A stretch of 64,000 nucleotides of DNA from contig LR746272.1 in assembly GCA_902729315.2 (NCBI GenBank), positions 372,001-436,000 on the forward strand. Direction: 5' to 3'. The translations under genes and the position numbers were made by a program. The DNA is from Spirodela intermedia. Taxonomy: Eukaryota > Streptophyta > Magnoliopsida > Alismatales > Araceae. Below the pieces are notes generated by a model that worked only from the letters and a program-made list of their open reading frames with translations, was not told the DNA's origin and ran no database searches. Shown here one piece after another: positions 51,370 to 61,729 of this stretch (the stretch's first letter is position 1; every line of letters starts with the position of its first letter).

Positions 51370-51645
51370 CCCTAGTTGGGCCTCCACCACATACGGTCCA
51401 AGAGGACCCAATCTAGGAAAGGATGGCTCCCGGTGTAGGCCCATGTGGCTAGCGTATCCCCATCTCCACACGCTGCCACGTTGGCGGTTCCAGCTGCCCT
51501 CAATTATGGGCTGGTTCAGCCCACACATATCGGGCCTATATTAGAGGGTCGTGATATTGGGCTCAAATTGAATGGCCCATTAACGATTGCTGTTGTGGCC
51601 GTCGTGTCCAGGCGGGATTTGAAAAGCCCCAAAACCCTAGACGGT
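51370..51645 (+). promoter_or_regulatory. Ferredoxin gene promoter with site II elements and telo-box
   Basis: Several site II motifs (TTGGGCC at 51376-51382, GGCCCAT at 51438-51444, and TGGGCT, GGGCCT or GGCCCA forms at 51.51-51.58 kb) precede a telo-box AAAACCCTAG at 51631-51640. In plants this pairing is common upstream of nuclear genes for mitochondrial and growth-related proteins. The start codon is at 51820. Confidence 0.6.
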
Positions 51646-51819
51646 GGCGTGGCGGTGGCCGTCCGCCGGGAATTGCGGCCGTGTAGTCGGTTGTCTCCCT
51701 TTCTCCGCCGCCGCCGTCGTCCTGCTCACGGTTCAATCCGTCGAAGCTTGCTAAATTGGAGTATATTTCTCTGTCGTGTCCTGTTCGTTGCTCCGGGTTG
51801 CCGGGGGATCGTCGCTATT

Positions 51820-54501
51820 ATGTTCCTCTCCAAGCTCCGGCAAGCTGGATTCCGGAGAGTCTGGCTATGCGATCCAGGTATGGCGACATGCCTTTCCTCC
51901 CGATTTCCACTCTGAAGTACCCAGAATTGGCTACTTTTTTGATTCCGGGTTGATTGTCGTGGCTGTTGTCGGAAACTGTCTGATGATTTAGGACCGTGCT
52001 CCCGAAATGCAGCGTGAAGACTTGTGAACTATTATTGTGAACAAATTGCTCCGCACCAGCGTGGCATCCCAGTTATTTTACATATGTGCTTAACCTAATG
52101 ATCATCTCTCTCGTGACCGTGATCCAAGTCATTGGACTGTTCGAATCTGAAGGTTGATTGGTCTATTCGATATGCTGACGATGGTTTTACGTCCTCTCCT
52201 TCCCGCCGTGCGGGAGCCTTTGGGGCATGCCCTTTGCTTCAAGTCGCCTCCTGTTCGGAAGGAACTGCGGATGAGCACATCATTGATAATTGGCTCTGAA
52301 TTGACTCTTTTTCCTTGGCCTCGATTCCTTGGTGGGTATAAGGGGATGTTTGATTTTATTAGAGAGTATAATGACGGGATGTCTCATTTTATTAGAGAGC
52401 ATAATGACGGGATGTATCACGGCTATTGCTGGTGAGGCTAGAACGTAGTCGTTGCCCTTTCTCCATCGTCTGCGTCTTGTCGGGTTCTCATCTTCCTTTA
52501 CGTCTCGCACCGCTAATGTCGCCATTGTAGTGCCCAGCACTCGGAGTGCAGAAGTTATGTTGCTTCTTAAAGAATTATTAGTATTTATTCTTTGGTTCAG
52601 ACTTCAAAGCTGCTGTTGCGGGTAACAGGGGAAAAGTAGTCGATCATTGATTTGATGGCAAGACTATAGACAAGGAGAACGGGGATGAGCATTTTATCTC
52701 TGGCTGCTGGTAGAGGATTCATGATTAAAACATTCGTTCTAAAATGAATTTATCATCTCAATTATATTTTTTTTAATGGGTAACAGGTGGGCACATAAAA
52801 GTACCGAAGTTCTACGAATAGAAATTTCTCTCGTCATTTCAATATTACGAAGCGTTGCTAGTTTCATTTGACATACTAAGAACATTGAGTCTCTGCAATT
52901 GCATCATCCTAGAGCATGTACTTTTCAGGATGTTTTACATAAGAAGTTTGAGAGGAGGGCATTCTTGGATGCATCTTATAACATCATCCACTCAAAGAGG
53001 TTTTCTTAAGAGGGACTGCAGTAGGATTATAGCGTGATACCGCAGTTTCCCATGCCCTGAACCCGGAAGACTTCTAAGCCTATGTTATTAGGCCGGGGAT
53101 CAACTCAGGTAGGGAAGGAGGATAATCGTATATTGGCTTTTTTTCTCTTTTTTTTTCTCTTTTTTTTTTTTTTGTTTACAAATCGATTCTCTTCGTGCAA
53201 TCGATTCTCCCGTCCTATTCGAAAAGTAGTTTAAATGTCGATAACATCCGAAGATTGGAGTCAATTTAAACACAGACCTAGTTGAAATTCTTATAGTTAG
53301 GGGGATTTATAGTAATGGAAGTTATAGTTTTAATTATGAGCTTTGAATCGTACTCTGATTTTTTTCCAAAACCTTTTCATCGAAAGTATTCCGAATTAAT
53401 ACGCTCTTGTTTTGCCAAACTTTTCTCGATAGCATAGTTGGAGAAGGGTCTTTTTCCCCCTCTGCCTTATTTGCTTTCAAAACTTCTGGAATAGCTTTGG
53501 GCCCTGTGCTGTGGCAATCTTATAAAATAGGCGGATGCTGAAAGTTTTTCTCTTCAGTTGTTTGTTCCTTTCTAGAAAGCATTTTCCCTGCTGCATCTTA
53601 ATTTTATTGTTCTGGCTGCTTTTTTTCTCTCTCTCTCTTTTCACCTTATCTTTCTTCTCTCCTTCTGTTCGACAGGTCCATTATCTGTAACCAGTGGGGC
53701 ATACCTTCGGCGACCATTCAGTCATTATTTATGGCCTAAGGTTGGTCACTTTCTTGTTCACAGTCCTGAAACTTTTTCCATATTATCACCACAGTAGAAA
53801 ACTTCGGTGAAGTGCATGCATTGTGTGCGGAGGGATCAATCCTTTATGGTGGTGGACAACTATAACTAAAACTAGAAAGCACTCTTTTATGTTTTGGGAA
53901 GACTGTGATGCAATTTGATAATCTTTGTGGAACACTCGATTATTGTTTATCGTCCCTTGTGATTAAGATACAACCATTCAATGGAAATGGCAGCTTTTAT
54001 CAGTCTCTAGCTCCATGTTAGCGCTGCCCGCTGTAGAAAAATAGATGCTTAATACGAAATTTTTTTTGTCCTTCGGCTTATTTATATCCCGAGCCCTGCA
54101 TTACTTTCCACCAATCTGGTGACAGCTTCTACTGAGATACCCATTGTTTCATCCATCTTTCTCGTCTGTGTCTTGAGTCTGAGCATTTCTTGGATTTGTA
54201 TCCATGGGATCTGTTTCTTTTGCAACGTGTTATCTGTCCCCCCCCCCTGTGGATGCATTGAAGGTTTTTTTTAGTTGTGGTAGGCACAGTCATTGCTTCT
54301 GAAAGATTCACATATCTAAATATTTTTCGCTGCTCTTCCTGTCTAATCCCCAGATTTACCATTCCCCGAAGCTTCAGAAGCGGGAATGTAGTACTTCGGC
54401 CGTCGAAAACAGTGTGGGATCTGAGACTAAAGAAAAGTAAGCGTCTTCCTTCATATGGAACTCTGCTCCACCACCATCTACCCCGACGCTGTCTTCTCTA
54501 G

Positions 54502-54570
<69 letters not shown>

Positions 54571-55183
54571 ATTGTCATTGTCATTGTCATTGTCATTGTC
54601 ATTGTCATTGTCATTGTCATTGTTGTTGTGAGTCAAATCTAGTTCTATGTTCAGAGGCTTTGTATATTTTGTGAATTTTCAGAATAACTGTGACGTTTGT
54701 GGACAAGGATGGAGAGGAGAAGGTGATCAGGGTTCCTGTCGGAATGTCCATGCTAGAAGCTGCCCACGAGAACGACATAGAACTCGAAGGTGGGAATCCG
54801 AGACCCCGCCCACCTGTTTTTTCTCCTTCACTTACTGCCTGGTTTCTGGGTAAACGAAGGAATGATCTTTTTATGGGCCTACAGAAGTGAGTGAATGCTC
54901 CCAAGGCGGTGCGTGTTAGGGTTCTAACGATGCCCCCTTCTCGTGTGCCCGCAGGTGCTTGTGAAGGCTCCCTCGCCTGCTCCACCTGTCATGTGATTAT
55001 TATGGTGAGGGCCTCCGCGGCTTCAGAAATCTGTGCACTTTTGCCTTCTGTGTTTTATTCTGGGACCCTTCCAGTCTGAGCGGAGATGTCTCTGCAGGAC
55101 GTCGATTACTACAACAGATTGGAAGATCCCACAGACGAGGAGAACGACATGCTGGATCTCGCTTTCGGTCTCTGTGAGACGTG

Positions 55184-55236
<53 letters not shown>

Positions 55237-55371
55237 GACCGGGGTCTTGGCTGCAGCTCCCGTCTCGGCTGCCAGGTCATCGCCAAGCCGGAGCTCGACG
55301 GCATGCGCCTGGCCTTGCCGGCGGCCACGAGGAACTTCGCCGTGGACGGCTACGTCCCGAAGCCGCACTGA
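51820..55371 (+). CDS. Mitochondrial adrenodoxin-like [2Fe-2S] ferredoxin
   Basis: Carries electrons from an NADPH-dependent adrenodoxin reductase in the mitochondrial matrix; plant forms serve biotin synthesis and iron-sulfur cluster assembly. Seven exons (51820-51877, 53676-53740, 54354-54436, 54683-54789, 54955-55004, 55098-55180, 55257-55371) give 186 residues, the usual length. The first 65 or so residues are basic and Ser-rich, as in a mitochondrial presequence. The ferredoxin fold begins ITVTFVDKDGEE. The cluster ligands are three Cys in ACEGSLACSTCH and a fourth in SRLGCQV, all intact, and acidic docking residues follow (RLEDPTDEENDMLDLAFGL). The end VDGYVPKPH is typical. Intron 1 is 1.8 kb; introns 3 and 6 contain long microsatellites. 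The last three exons are GC-rich. Confidence 0.95.
52346..52411. repeat. 33-bp tandem duplication in ferredoxin intron 1
   Basis: Two adjacent 33-base copies (52346-52378 and 52379-52411), each ending ATAATGACGGG, that differ at a few positions. Confidence 0.85.
54501..54622. repeat. Compound microsatellite (CTAT)n-(ATTGTC)n in ferredoxin intron 3
   Basis: About 17 CTAT units to 54570 switch without a gap to about eight ATTGTC units. The array lies 60 bases upstream of the exon 4 acceptor at 54682. Confidence 0.95.
55188..55234. repeat. (CT)n microsatellite filling ferredoxin intron 6
   Basis: About 47 of the intron's 76 bases (55181-55256) are CT repeat on the sense strand. Confidence 0.95.
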
Positions 55372-57526
55372 CCGGCCGGCGGCGCCACCCCGGCGCGGAT
55401 GTAAAGGGTTGAGCCGCCACCCCCCCCCCCCAGTTTTGTGACCTTCCCATTCGGGTAAACCCCATGATCACTACCGCCGATGAGAAAGTTTTGTTCTTTT
55501 TTGGAAAAAAATAAGAGAGTAAAGATCCGTCCTTGTCGAACCACGTGTCTCGACTCTGATCAGCTGGGTTTATGCTGGGCTTTGACTTTAATTGCTGCAT
55601 GAACACGAACACGATGGTGGGCCCCTTGTAATCCCGCATCATGTGCTTGTTTTCATGCTGGGTCGCTGAGACTTTCCTCCCTGACGAAGATTGCAGGGAT
55701 CACTCTACCACCCCCCCCCCCGGTTACGCATCTGTACTCCGCCCTTCTTCTTGGACCCTTGTGCTCTAGTCGTGGGCCTTATCTACCCTAGGATTTGACC
55801 ACTTTTAGAGAGGGAGAAAGAGAGAGAGAGATGAGATCACCATCTGCGCTCTCAGCTGGCCATTGTAACGGAATATATACGAATGCATGCATCGAGTTAA
55901 GCGACAGAATAATGGTCCACGCCGGAGTGAGAGGAGAGAGAAAGAGAGGAGAGAGAGGTTCTGCTTCAACTTTCCGCGAGGATGGAGGATTTTGATAATG
56001 GCGGGATTGCCTGTCTACTCGTGGCGTCTACGCCTCCGGAGAACCATTGACAAGTCAACCGGACGGAGGGGGGCGGGGTGGCGGCGGGGTCCGACAGTGA
56101 CCCTCCAACTCATACCGCTGATCTACAGCTCCACGTGTCTCATCATCTCCTCTCCCCAATGAATGAGATGACCGATTCCACAACACCCCCCCCCCCCACC
56201 ACCCCGGCGGCAGCGCGGCGGAGATGCCTCGCTGCTGGCGCCGGTTGGTAAACCTGTCCATCGACCATCCCCTCCCTTTACGCCACGACCCCCGCCGCCG
56301 CAGTCGGTGACAGGGTTGGATTCTACTACACCCTCCTCTTTACTTAGTACACGCCCTCTCTCTCTCGCAGAAGGGAGGGGGGGAACTTCTAGAAGGATAG
56401 TACGTACGTGAATGTCTGTGCATGATCCTCGGCCCGCCGCGTCGGGCCCTTCCTTGTGACTTAACCACCTCCGGCAGCGGGGGTCCTCCCGCCGCCGGCG
56501 CCCCCCTCATGAACCCCGCACAGAGAGACACGCCACGTCGCCCCCCCACCCCCACCTGAGGTCATTCTAGAACGAAGTAAGGGCAGAGGGGAGAGGAGAG
56601 AGAGAGAGTGTGTTTGTATGCGTACAGCAGGGATTCAAGTCCAAGGAAGGTGGCGTGGTTGGAGAGCTCTGTACGCCGCCGGCGGAATTACCGAAGAGGC
56701 CCCCGCGGTTCTGTGGCCGGGCCACCTCAGGGGCACCCGGGTCAACGGGAGCCCACCCACCAGCGACTGGAGCAAGGGCCCGCGTCGTAATTTTCACATA
56801 TATCTCTCCCGGCCACCATGCCCCCCTCCCCGTCGCCCGCCGCCGCCGCCACCGCCGCCGCCGCCGCTGACCTTCCTCCTGGCGAGGACGAGGGGCTTTC
56901 CGAAGGCTAGAAGCGGCGGCAGCAGAGGGCGCCGAATTGGTGGGGAGCGGCAGCGGGAGAGGGGGAGTGTAGGTCCCCGTCTGTAAGAACATCTGCTCCG
57001 CCACCGCCACCTCCGTCGCTGTCTGTGCCCCGCTGCCGTCCATAATTCCCCCCGCCGGTATATACCCAAGGGGGCAAAAGTAGGAGCAGGGGCACGTAGA
57101 GAACAAGACGTCTCCACTTTCGTTAGTAATGCTGGAGAAGAGGAAGAGGGGAAGGGAGAGAGAGGAGGGGGGACCGGCGACGAGGACATCGGCATTGACG
57201 CGGGCGGCGATCGGCGGGGGGGGAGGTGAGTTGCGTTGTGCCCGATCTCCGGTTTCTTGGTTTTTAATTCCAATTCTCGTCTAGCACAACAAATCGCAAC
57301 AACTTCGAGCTGGACCGCGGCTGAGCTAGGTGGTGGCCGGAGAGAGAAAGGGGGGGGAGGTTGTTGCCCGTTTTTAAGCAGGCGGCATGGCGACGACGTG
57401 CTCACGTAGGCCTGCGCCGCCCTCCTCGACGGCCTGATGCCGGGGAGTTCGCCGTTGGCTCTTCGCGGAAACAGAGAGAGAAAGGGAGGCCGAGTGCATG
57501 TACAGAGGCCCACCTGAGGGACGGGG
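55372..57526. other. Region between the ferredoxin and NADPH oxidase genes
   Basis: The 2.15 kb hold the ferredoxin 3' UTR, several pure C runs (near 55422, 55713 and 56187), short GA runs, and a GC-rich CCG-repeat-containing upstream region of the oxidase gene. Long open frames on the minus strand here result from high GC content and run into the antisense of oxidase exon 1. No independent gene is supported. Confidence 0.5.
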
Positions 57527-57530
57527 ATGA
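57498..57530 (+). promoter_or_regulatory. Ten-codon upstream ORF overlapping the NADPH oxidase start
   Basis: An ATG at 57498 opens a ten-residue frame ([10 protein letters not shown]) whose TGA at 57528-57530 shares bases with the oxidase ATG at 57527, in the arrangement ATGA. If it lies in the transcript it could limit translation or couple it by reinitiation. Confidence 0.5.
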
Positions 57531-60500
57531 GGACGCCGTCGTCAGGAGGGAGCAGCTTCCAGAGGTCGCCGAGCGACCGGATGTTCATGGATTTCCTCGC
57601 CATGGACCACCACGGTTCCGATGACAGCAGCAGGAGTCTCGGGGCGGCAATGCCGCCGGAATTCCTCCGGGGCGACCTCGTGGAGGTGATGTTGGAGCTC
57701 GACGCGGAGTCGGCCTTCGTGCGAAGCGTCACACCCGCCTCCGTCGCCCTCCTCTCTGCCGCCGGCGAGGGGACGTCGGGGAATCTCAGCCAGTGCTCGT
57801 CGACGGAGTCGAAGATCCGCCGCAAGTTCCCCTGGCTGCGCTCACCCTCCCCGCGGAGGTCGAGGAGCTCGTCGCCGTGGTTGCGAGACCTGCAGGACCC
57901 GGCGGTGATCGCCGCCCGTGACGCGAGGAGGAACCAGGCGCGGCTGGACAGGACGAGGTCGGGGGCGCAGCAGGCGCTCAAGGGCCTGCGCTTCATCCGA
58001 AGCCAGACCGCCACCACCGGCGGCGCAGGGGACGCCGACGCCCTCTGGCGCGCGGTGGAGGAGCGTTTCCACGCCCTCTCCAAGGACGGCCTCCTCTCCC
58101 GCGACGACTTCGGAGAATGTATAGGTACTCTCCTCTTCTTCTTCTTCTTCTTCTTCTTCTTCTTCTTCTTCTTCTGAAGGTGGGGGAATGTGAGCAGGGA
58201 TGGTGGATTCGGAGGAGTTCGCCAAGGGGATCTTCGACGCGCTGGCGCGGCGGCGGCGGCAGAACCTGGAACGGATCACCAAGGAAGAGCTCCGGGACTT
58301 CTGGCTGCAGATCTCCGACCAGAGCTTCGACGCCCGCCTGCAGATCTTCTTCGACATGTATGCGTGAGATCGGAGCCTCCATTTTTCTCCAGCTAATTTC
58401 TCCGATTATAATAAGCCGATGTTATTAATGGCCTAGGGTGGACACCAACGTGGACGGGAGGATCACGAGGGAGGAGGTGCAAGAGGTCCGCTTCTCTCCT
58501 TCCTCCTCCATTCTTCTTCTTCTTCTTCTCCTCCTCCTTCCTTGATGGGAACTGTTTTCTGGTAAAAGTTGATCATACTCAGCGCGTCGGCCAACAAGCT
58601 GTCGAAGCTCAAGGAGCAGGCGGAGGAGTACGCCGCCCTCATCATGGAGGAGCTCGACCCTGAGGACCTCGGCTACATCGAGGTTCTGACCATTCCACCC
58701 TCCACTTTAGCGTCTCCCCCTTCCCCACTCTCCTCCCTGTTCCTGCTCCGACCTCTCTCTCTGGTTTTGGCCAATCCCAGTTGTGGCAGCTGGAGGCGCT
58801 GCTGCTGCAGAGGGACTACTACATGAACTACAGCCGCCCGCTGAGCGCCGCCAGCATGGGGTGGAGCCAGAGCCTCCACGGCGGCGCCGCCAGCATGGGG
58901 TGGTGGCACGTGCGCCCCATCGCGCTGGTCCGGTGGCTGGGCCATCGGATCCGCTGGTCGACCCAAGAACACTGGCAGCGGGCGTGGGTTCTCCTCCTCT
59001 GGTTCGCCACCATGGCGAGCCTCTTCAGCTGGAAGTTCGTCCAGTACCGCCGCCGCCCCGAGTTCCATGTCATGGGCTACTGCCTCCCCTCCGCCAAGGG
59101 CGCCGCCGAGACCCTCAAGCTCAACATGGCCCTCGTCCTCCTGCCCGTCTGCCGCAACACCCTCACCTGGCTCCGCTCCACCCGCGCCCGCCTCTTCGTC
59201 CCCTTCGACGACAACATCAACTTCCATAAGGTACGTGGAGTTCGTCGGCCGCTGTTACTCCTCCTTCTCGACGGCGCCGCGGGGGACACCCTGTGGCTGA
59301 CTCCGGCGGGATGATGTGCAGATGATCGCGGGGGCCATCGTCGGGGGCATCTTGCTGCACGCCGGGAACCATCTAGCGTGCGACTTCCCGAGGGTGATCA
59401 ACGCGACGCCGGTGCAGTTCGGACAAGTCCTGGTAGCAGACTTCGGGGAGAAGAAACCGACGTACGGGAGCTTCGTCGGCAGTGTGGAGGGGGTGACGGG
59501 GATACTGATGGTCATCCTCATGGCGCTGTCCTTCACCCTCGCCACCAGCTGGTTCCGGAAGAGCGCCCTGCGGCTGCCGGCACCCCTCAACAGGTTGACC
59601 GGCTTCAACGCCTTCTGGTACTCCCACCACCTGCTCGCCGTCGTCTACCTCCTGCTCGTCGTCCACGGCTTCTTCATGCACCTCGTTCACCACTGGTACC
59701 AGAAGACGGTGAGCCTGTCCATCTCCCTACCGCCACTGCCGCCAACACCCCACCACCTCCACCACCGTCTCTGGACCCGCCCTGCTTCCCACGCCACCCC
59801 TCCTCCGGCCCGTCGAATCGGAGGCCGAGGCACATGGCGATGCCGCAGTTCGAATCGACTGCGCCATTAATGGAGGAAAACGATGCCCAAAATCGCAATC
59901 AGTGTGCTGTGCCATTCTAACACTGGCAGGTGAGACTTTCCGAGCCCGCGTTCTTACCTCGCTGCTGGTTTTCTTGCTCTATGCCTCAGACGTGGATGTA
60001 CATTACCGTGCCTCTGCTGCTCTACCTGGGTGAACGCTCCCTGCGGACCCTGCGCTCCGAGGCCTCCACCGTCAAGATCCTCAAGGTACCGTAACCCCTC
60101 CACCGCCATTAATGGCCGCCCCTCGCCCGAGTAATCAGTGGCTTCCCCCCTTCCTCTTCCTGCAGGTCTCTGTTCTGCCAGGGAATGTCCTGACGGTGGT
60201 GATGTCCAAGCCCCTCGGCTTCCGGTACAAGAGCGGGCAGTACATCTTCCTCAAGTGCCCGGCCATCTCCCCCTTCGAATGGTAGGTAACTCTCACCGGC
60301 GGGCCGGCCGGCCAACTCGGCGGCACCGCCACCTTATTCGCTCACTCTCGGAGCTCCCCTCCCGCAGGCACCCTTTCTCCATCACGTCCGCCCCCGGCGA
60401 CGGCCACCTCAGCGTCCACATCCGGACGCTCGGCGACTGGACGCAGGAGCTCCGGCAGGTCTTCACCGAGGCCAACAGCGCCGCCGTGATCGGCAGGGGG

Positions 60501-61102
60501 ACCTTCAGCGAAGTGGGCACCGTGCCGCAGAAGAGGTGAGCTCCCCGCCCCTCAGACATCGTCTCTGCTCCTCTTCTCTTCTCCTCCTGAGACGGCGGCG
60601 GCGGCGATCGTCTTCTTCCTCAGAGTGCCGAGGTTGCTGGTGGACGGCCCCTACGGGGCCCCCGCGCAGAACTACAAGAACTACGACGTCCTCCTCCTGG
60701 TGGGGCTGGGAATTGGGGCGACCCCTTTCATCAGCATCCTCCGGGACCTGCTCAACAACATCAGGGCCACGGAGGAGCAACTGGTACATCCCCCCGCCAC
60801 CGGGAAGAATTTACAGAGAGCGTTCGTCTCCATGGAACACGGCGTCTGATCGATCTTCGCTGTGGCTCGTCGGGCAGGACTCGTCGTCTTACACCGACAC
60901 TAGCCGTTCGGACGATGGCGTGAACAGCATCGGCTACACTTGGAGCGGCGGCAGCGGCGGCGGGAGCAAGAAGAGAGCTCAGAAGACGACCAGTGCACAC
61001 TTCTACTGGGTCACGCGGGAGCCGGGATCCTTCGAGTGGTTCAAGGGGGTCATGAACGAAGTCGCGGAGATGGATCAAAAGGTCAACGCGTTACTCATTC
61101 AA

Positions 61103-61135
<33 letters not shown>

Positions 61136-61729
61136 TCTATCTCTCTATCTCTCTATCTCTCTTTCTCTATATATATATATTTAACAACTCTGCCATCCCT
61201 GTCTGTCGTCGGAGAAACAGGGGGTGATCGAAATGCACAACTACCTGACGAGCGTCTACGAAGAGGGAGACGCGAGGTCAACCCTCCTCACCATGGTGCA
61301 GGCGCTCAACCACGCCAAGCACGGCGTTGACATCGTATCAGGCACGCGGGTAAGCCAGACTCGAGCTCAAAAGACCGGCCATCTCTCTCCCCTCCCCAAC
61401 CTCAGCAAAACCCCAGCAGGCTTCTTCTGACCCACCTGGATGCGGCCGCTCCCCCGCAGGTGAGGACCCACTTCGCCCGCCCCAACTGGAGCGACGTCTT
61501 CGCCAGAATAGCCTCCAAGCACGCCGGCGCCACCGTCGGTAAGCCACCGAACTCCGCCCGGTCCCATTTCTAGAAAGAGAAACACCGTCTGATCCGCCGC
61601 CGGCGCTCGTCTCCCGCAGGCGTCTTCTACTGCGGCACGCCGGCGCTGGCCAAGGAACTCAAGAGCCTGTCCCACGAGCTCACCCACCGGACCTCCACCC
61701 GCTTCGACTTCCATAAGGAGTACTTCTGA
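57527..61729 (+). CDS. RBOH: Respiratory burst oxidase homolog (NADPH oxidase), RBOHE-like
   Basis: Plasma-membrane enzyme that passes electrons from cytosolic NADPH through FAD and two hemes to apoplastic oxygen, making superoxide. Fourteen exons give 939 residues, normal for the family: 57527-58124, 58198-58357, 58437-58485, 58569-58682, 58781-59230, 59322-59708, 59990-60085, 60166-60281, 60368-60535, 60624-60783, 60878-61081, 61221-61349, 61460-61538 and 61620-61729. The N terminus has [14 protein letters not shown] and two EF-hand regions, the second canonical ([13 protein letters not shown]). The ferric-reductase membrane region ([30 protein letters not shown]) carries heme histidines. 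FAD (HPFSITSAP) and NADPH sites ([23 protein letters not shown]) are intact, and it ends [24 protein letters not shown] and [20 protein letters not shown] resemble RBOHE most. Introns are short; intron 1 is mostly a CTT repeat. A uORF precedes the start. Confidence 0.96.
58130..58175. repeat. (CTT)n repeat filling RBOH intron 1
   Basis: About 14 CTT units in the 73-base intron (58125-58197), on the sense strand. Confidence 0.95.
61103..61180. repeat. CT/CTAT microsatellite in RBOH intron 11
   Basis: CT units pass into CTATCTCT units and a short AT run within the 139-base intron 61082-61220. Confidence 0.9.

Noticed and set aside
56794-58083. Long minus-strand open frame (429 codons)
   Set aside because: It is antisense to RBOH exon 1 and its GC-rich promoter; the translation is low-complexity Pro/Ser/Arg and matches no family.
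58673-59227. Minus- and alternate-frame open frames over RBOH exons
   Set aside because: Shadows of the RBOH coding frame, which carries all catalytic motifs.
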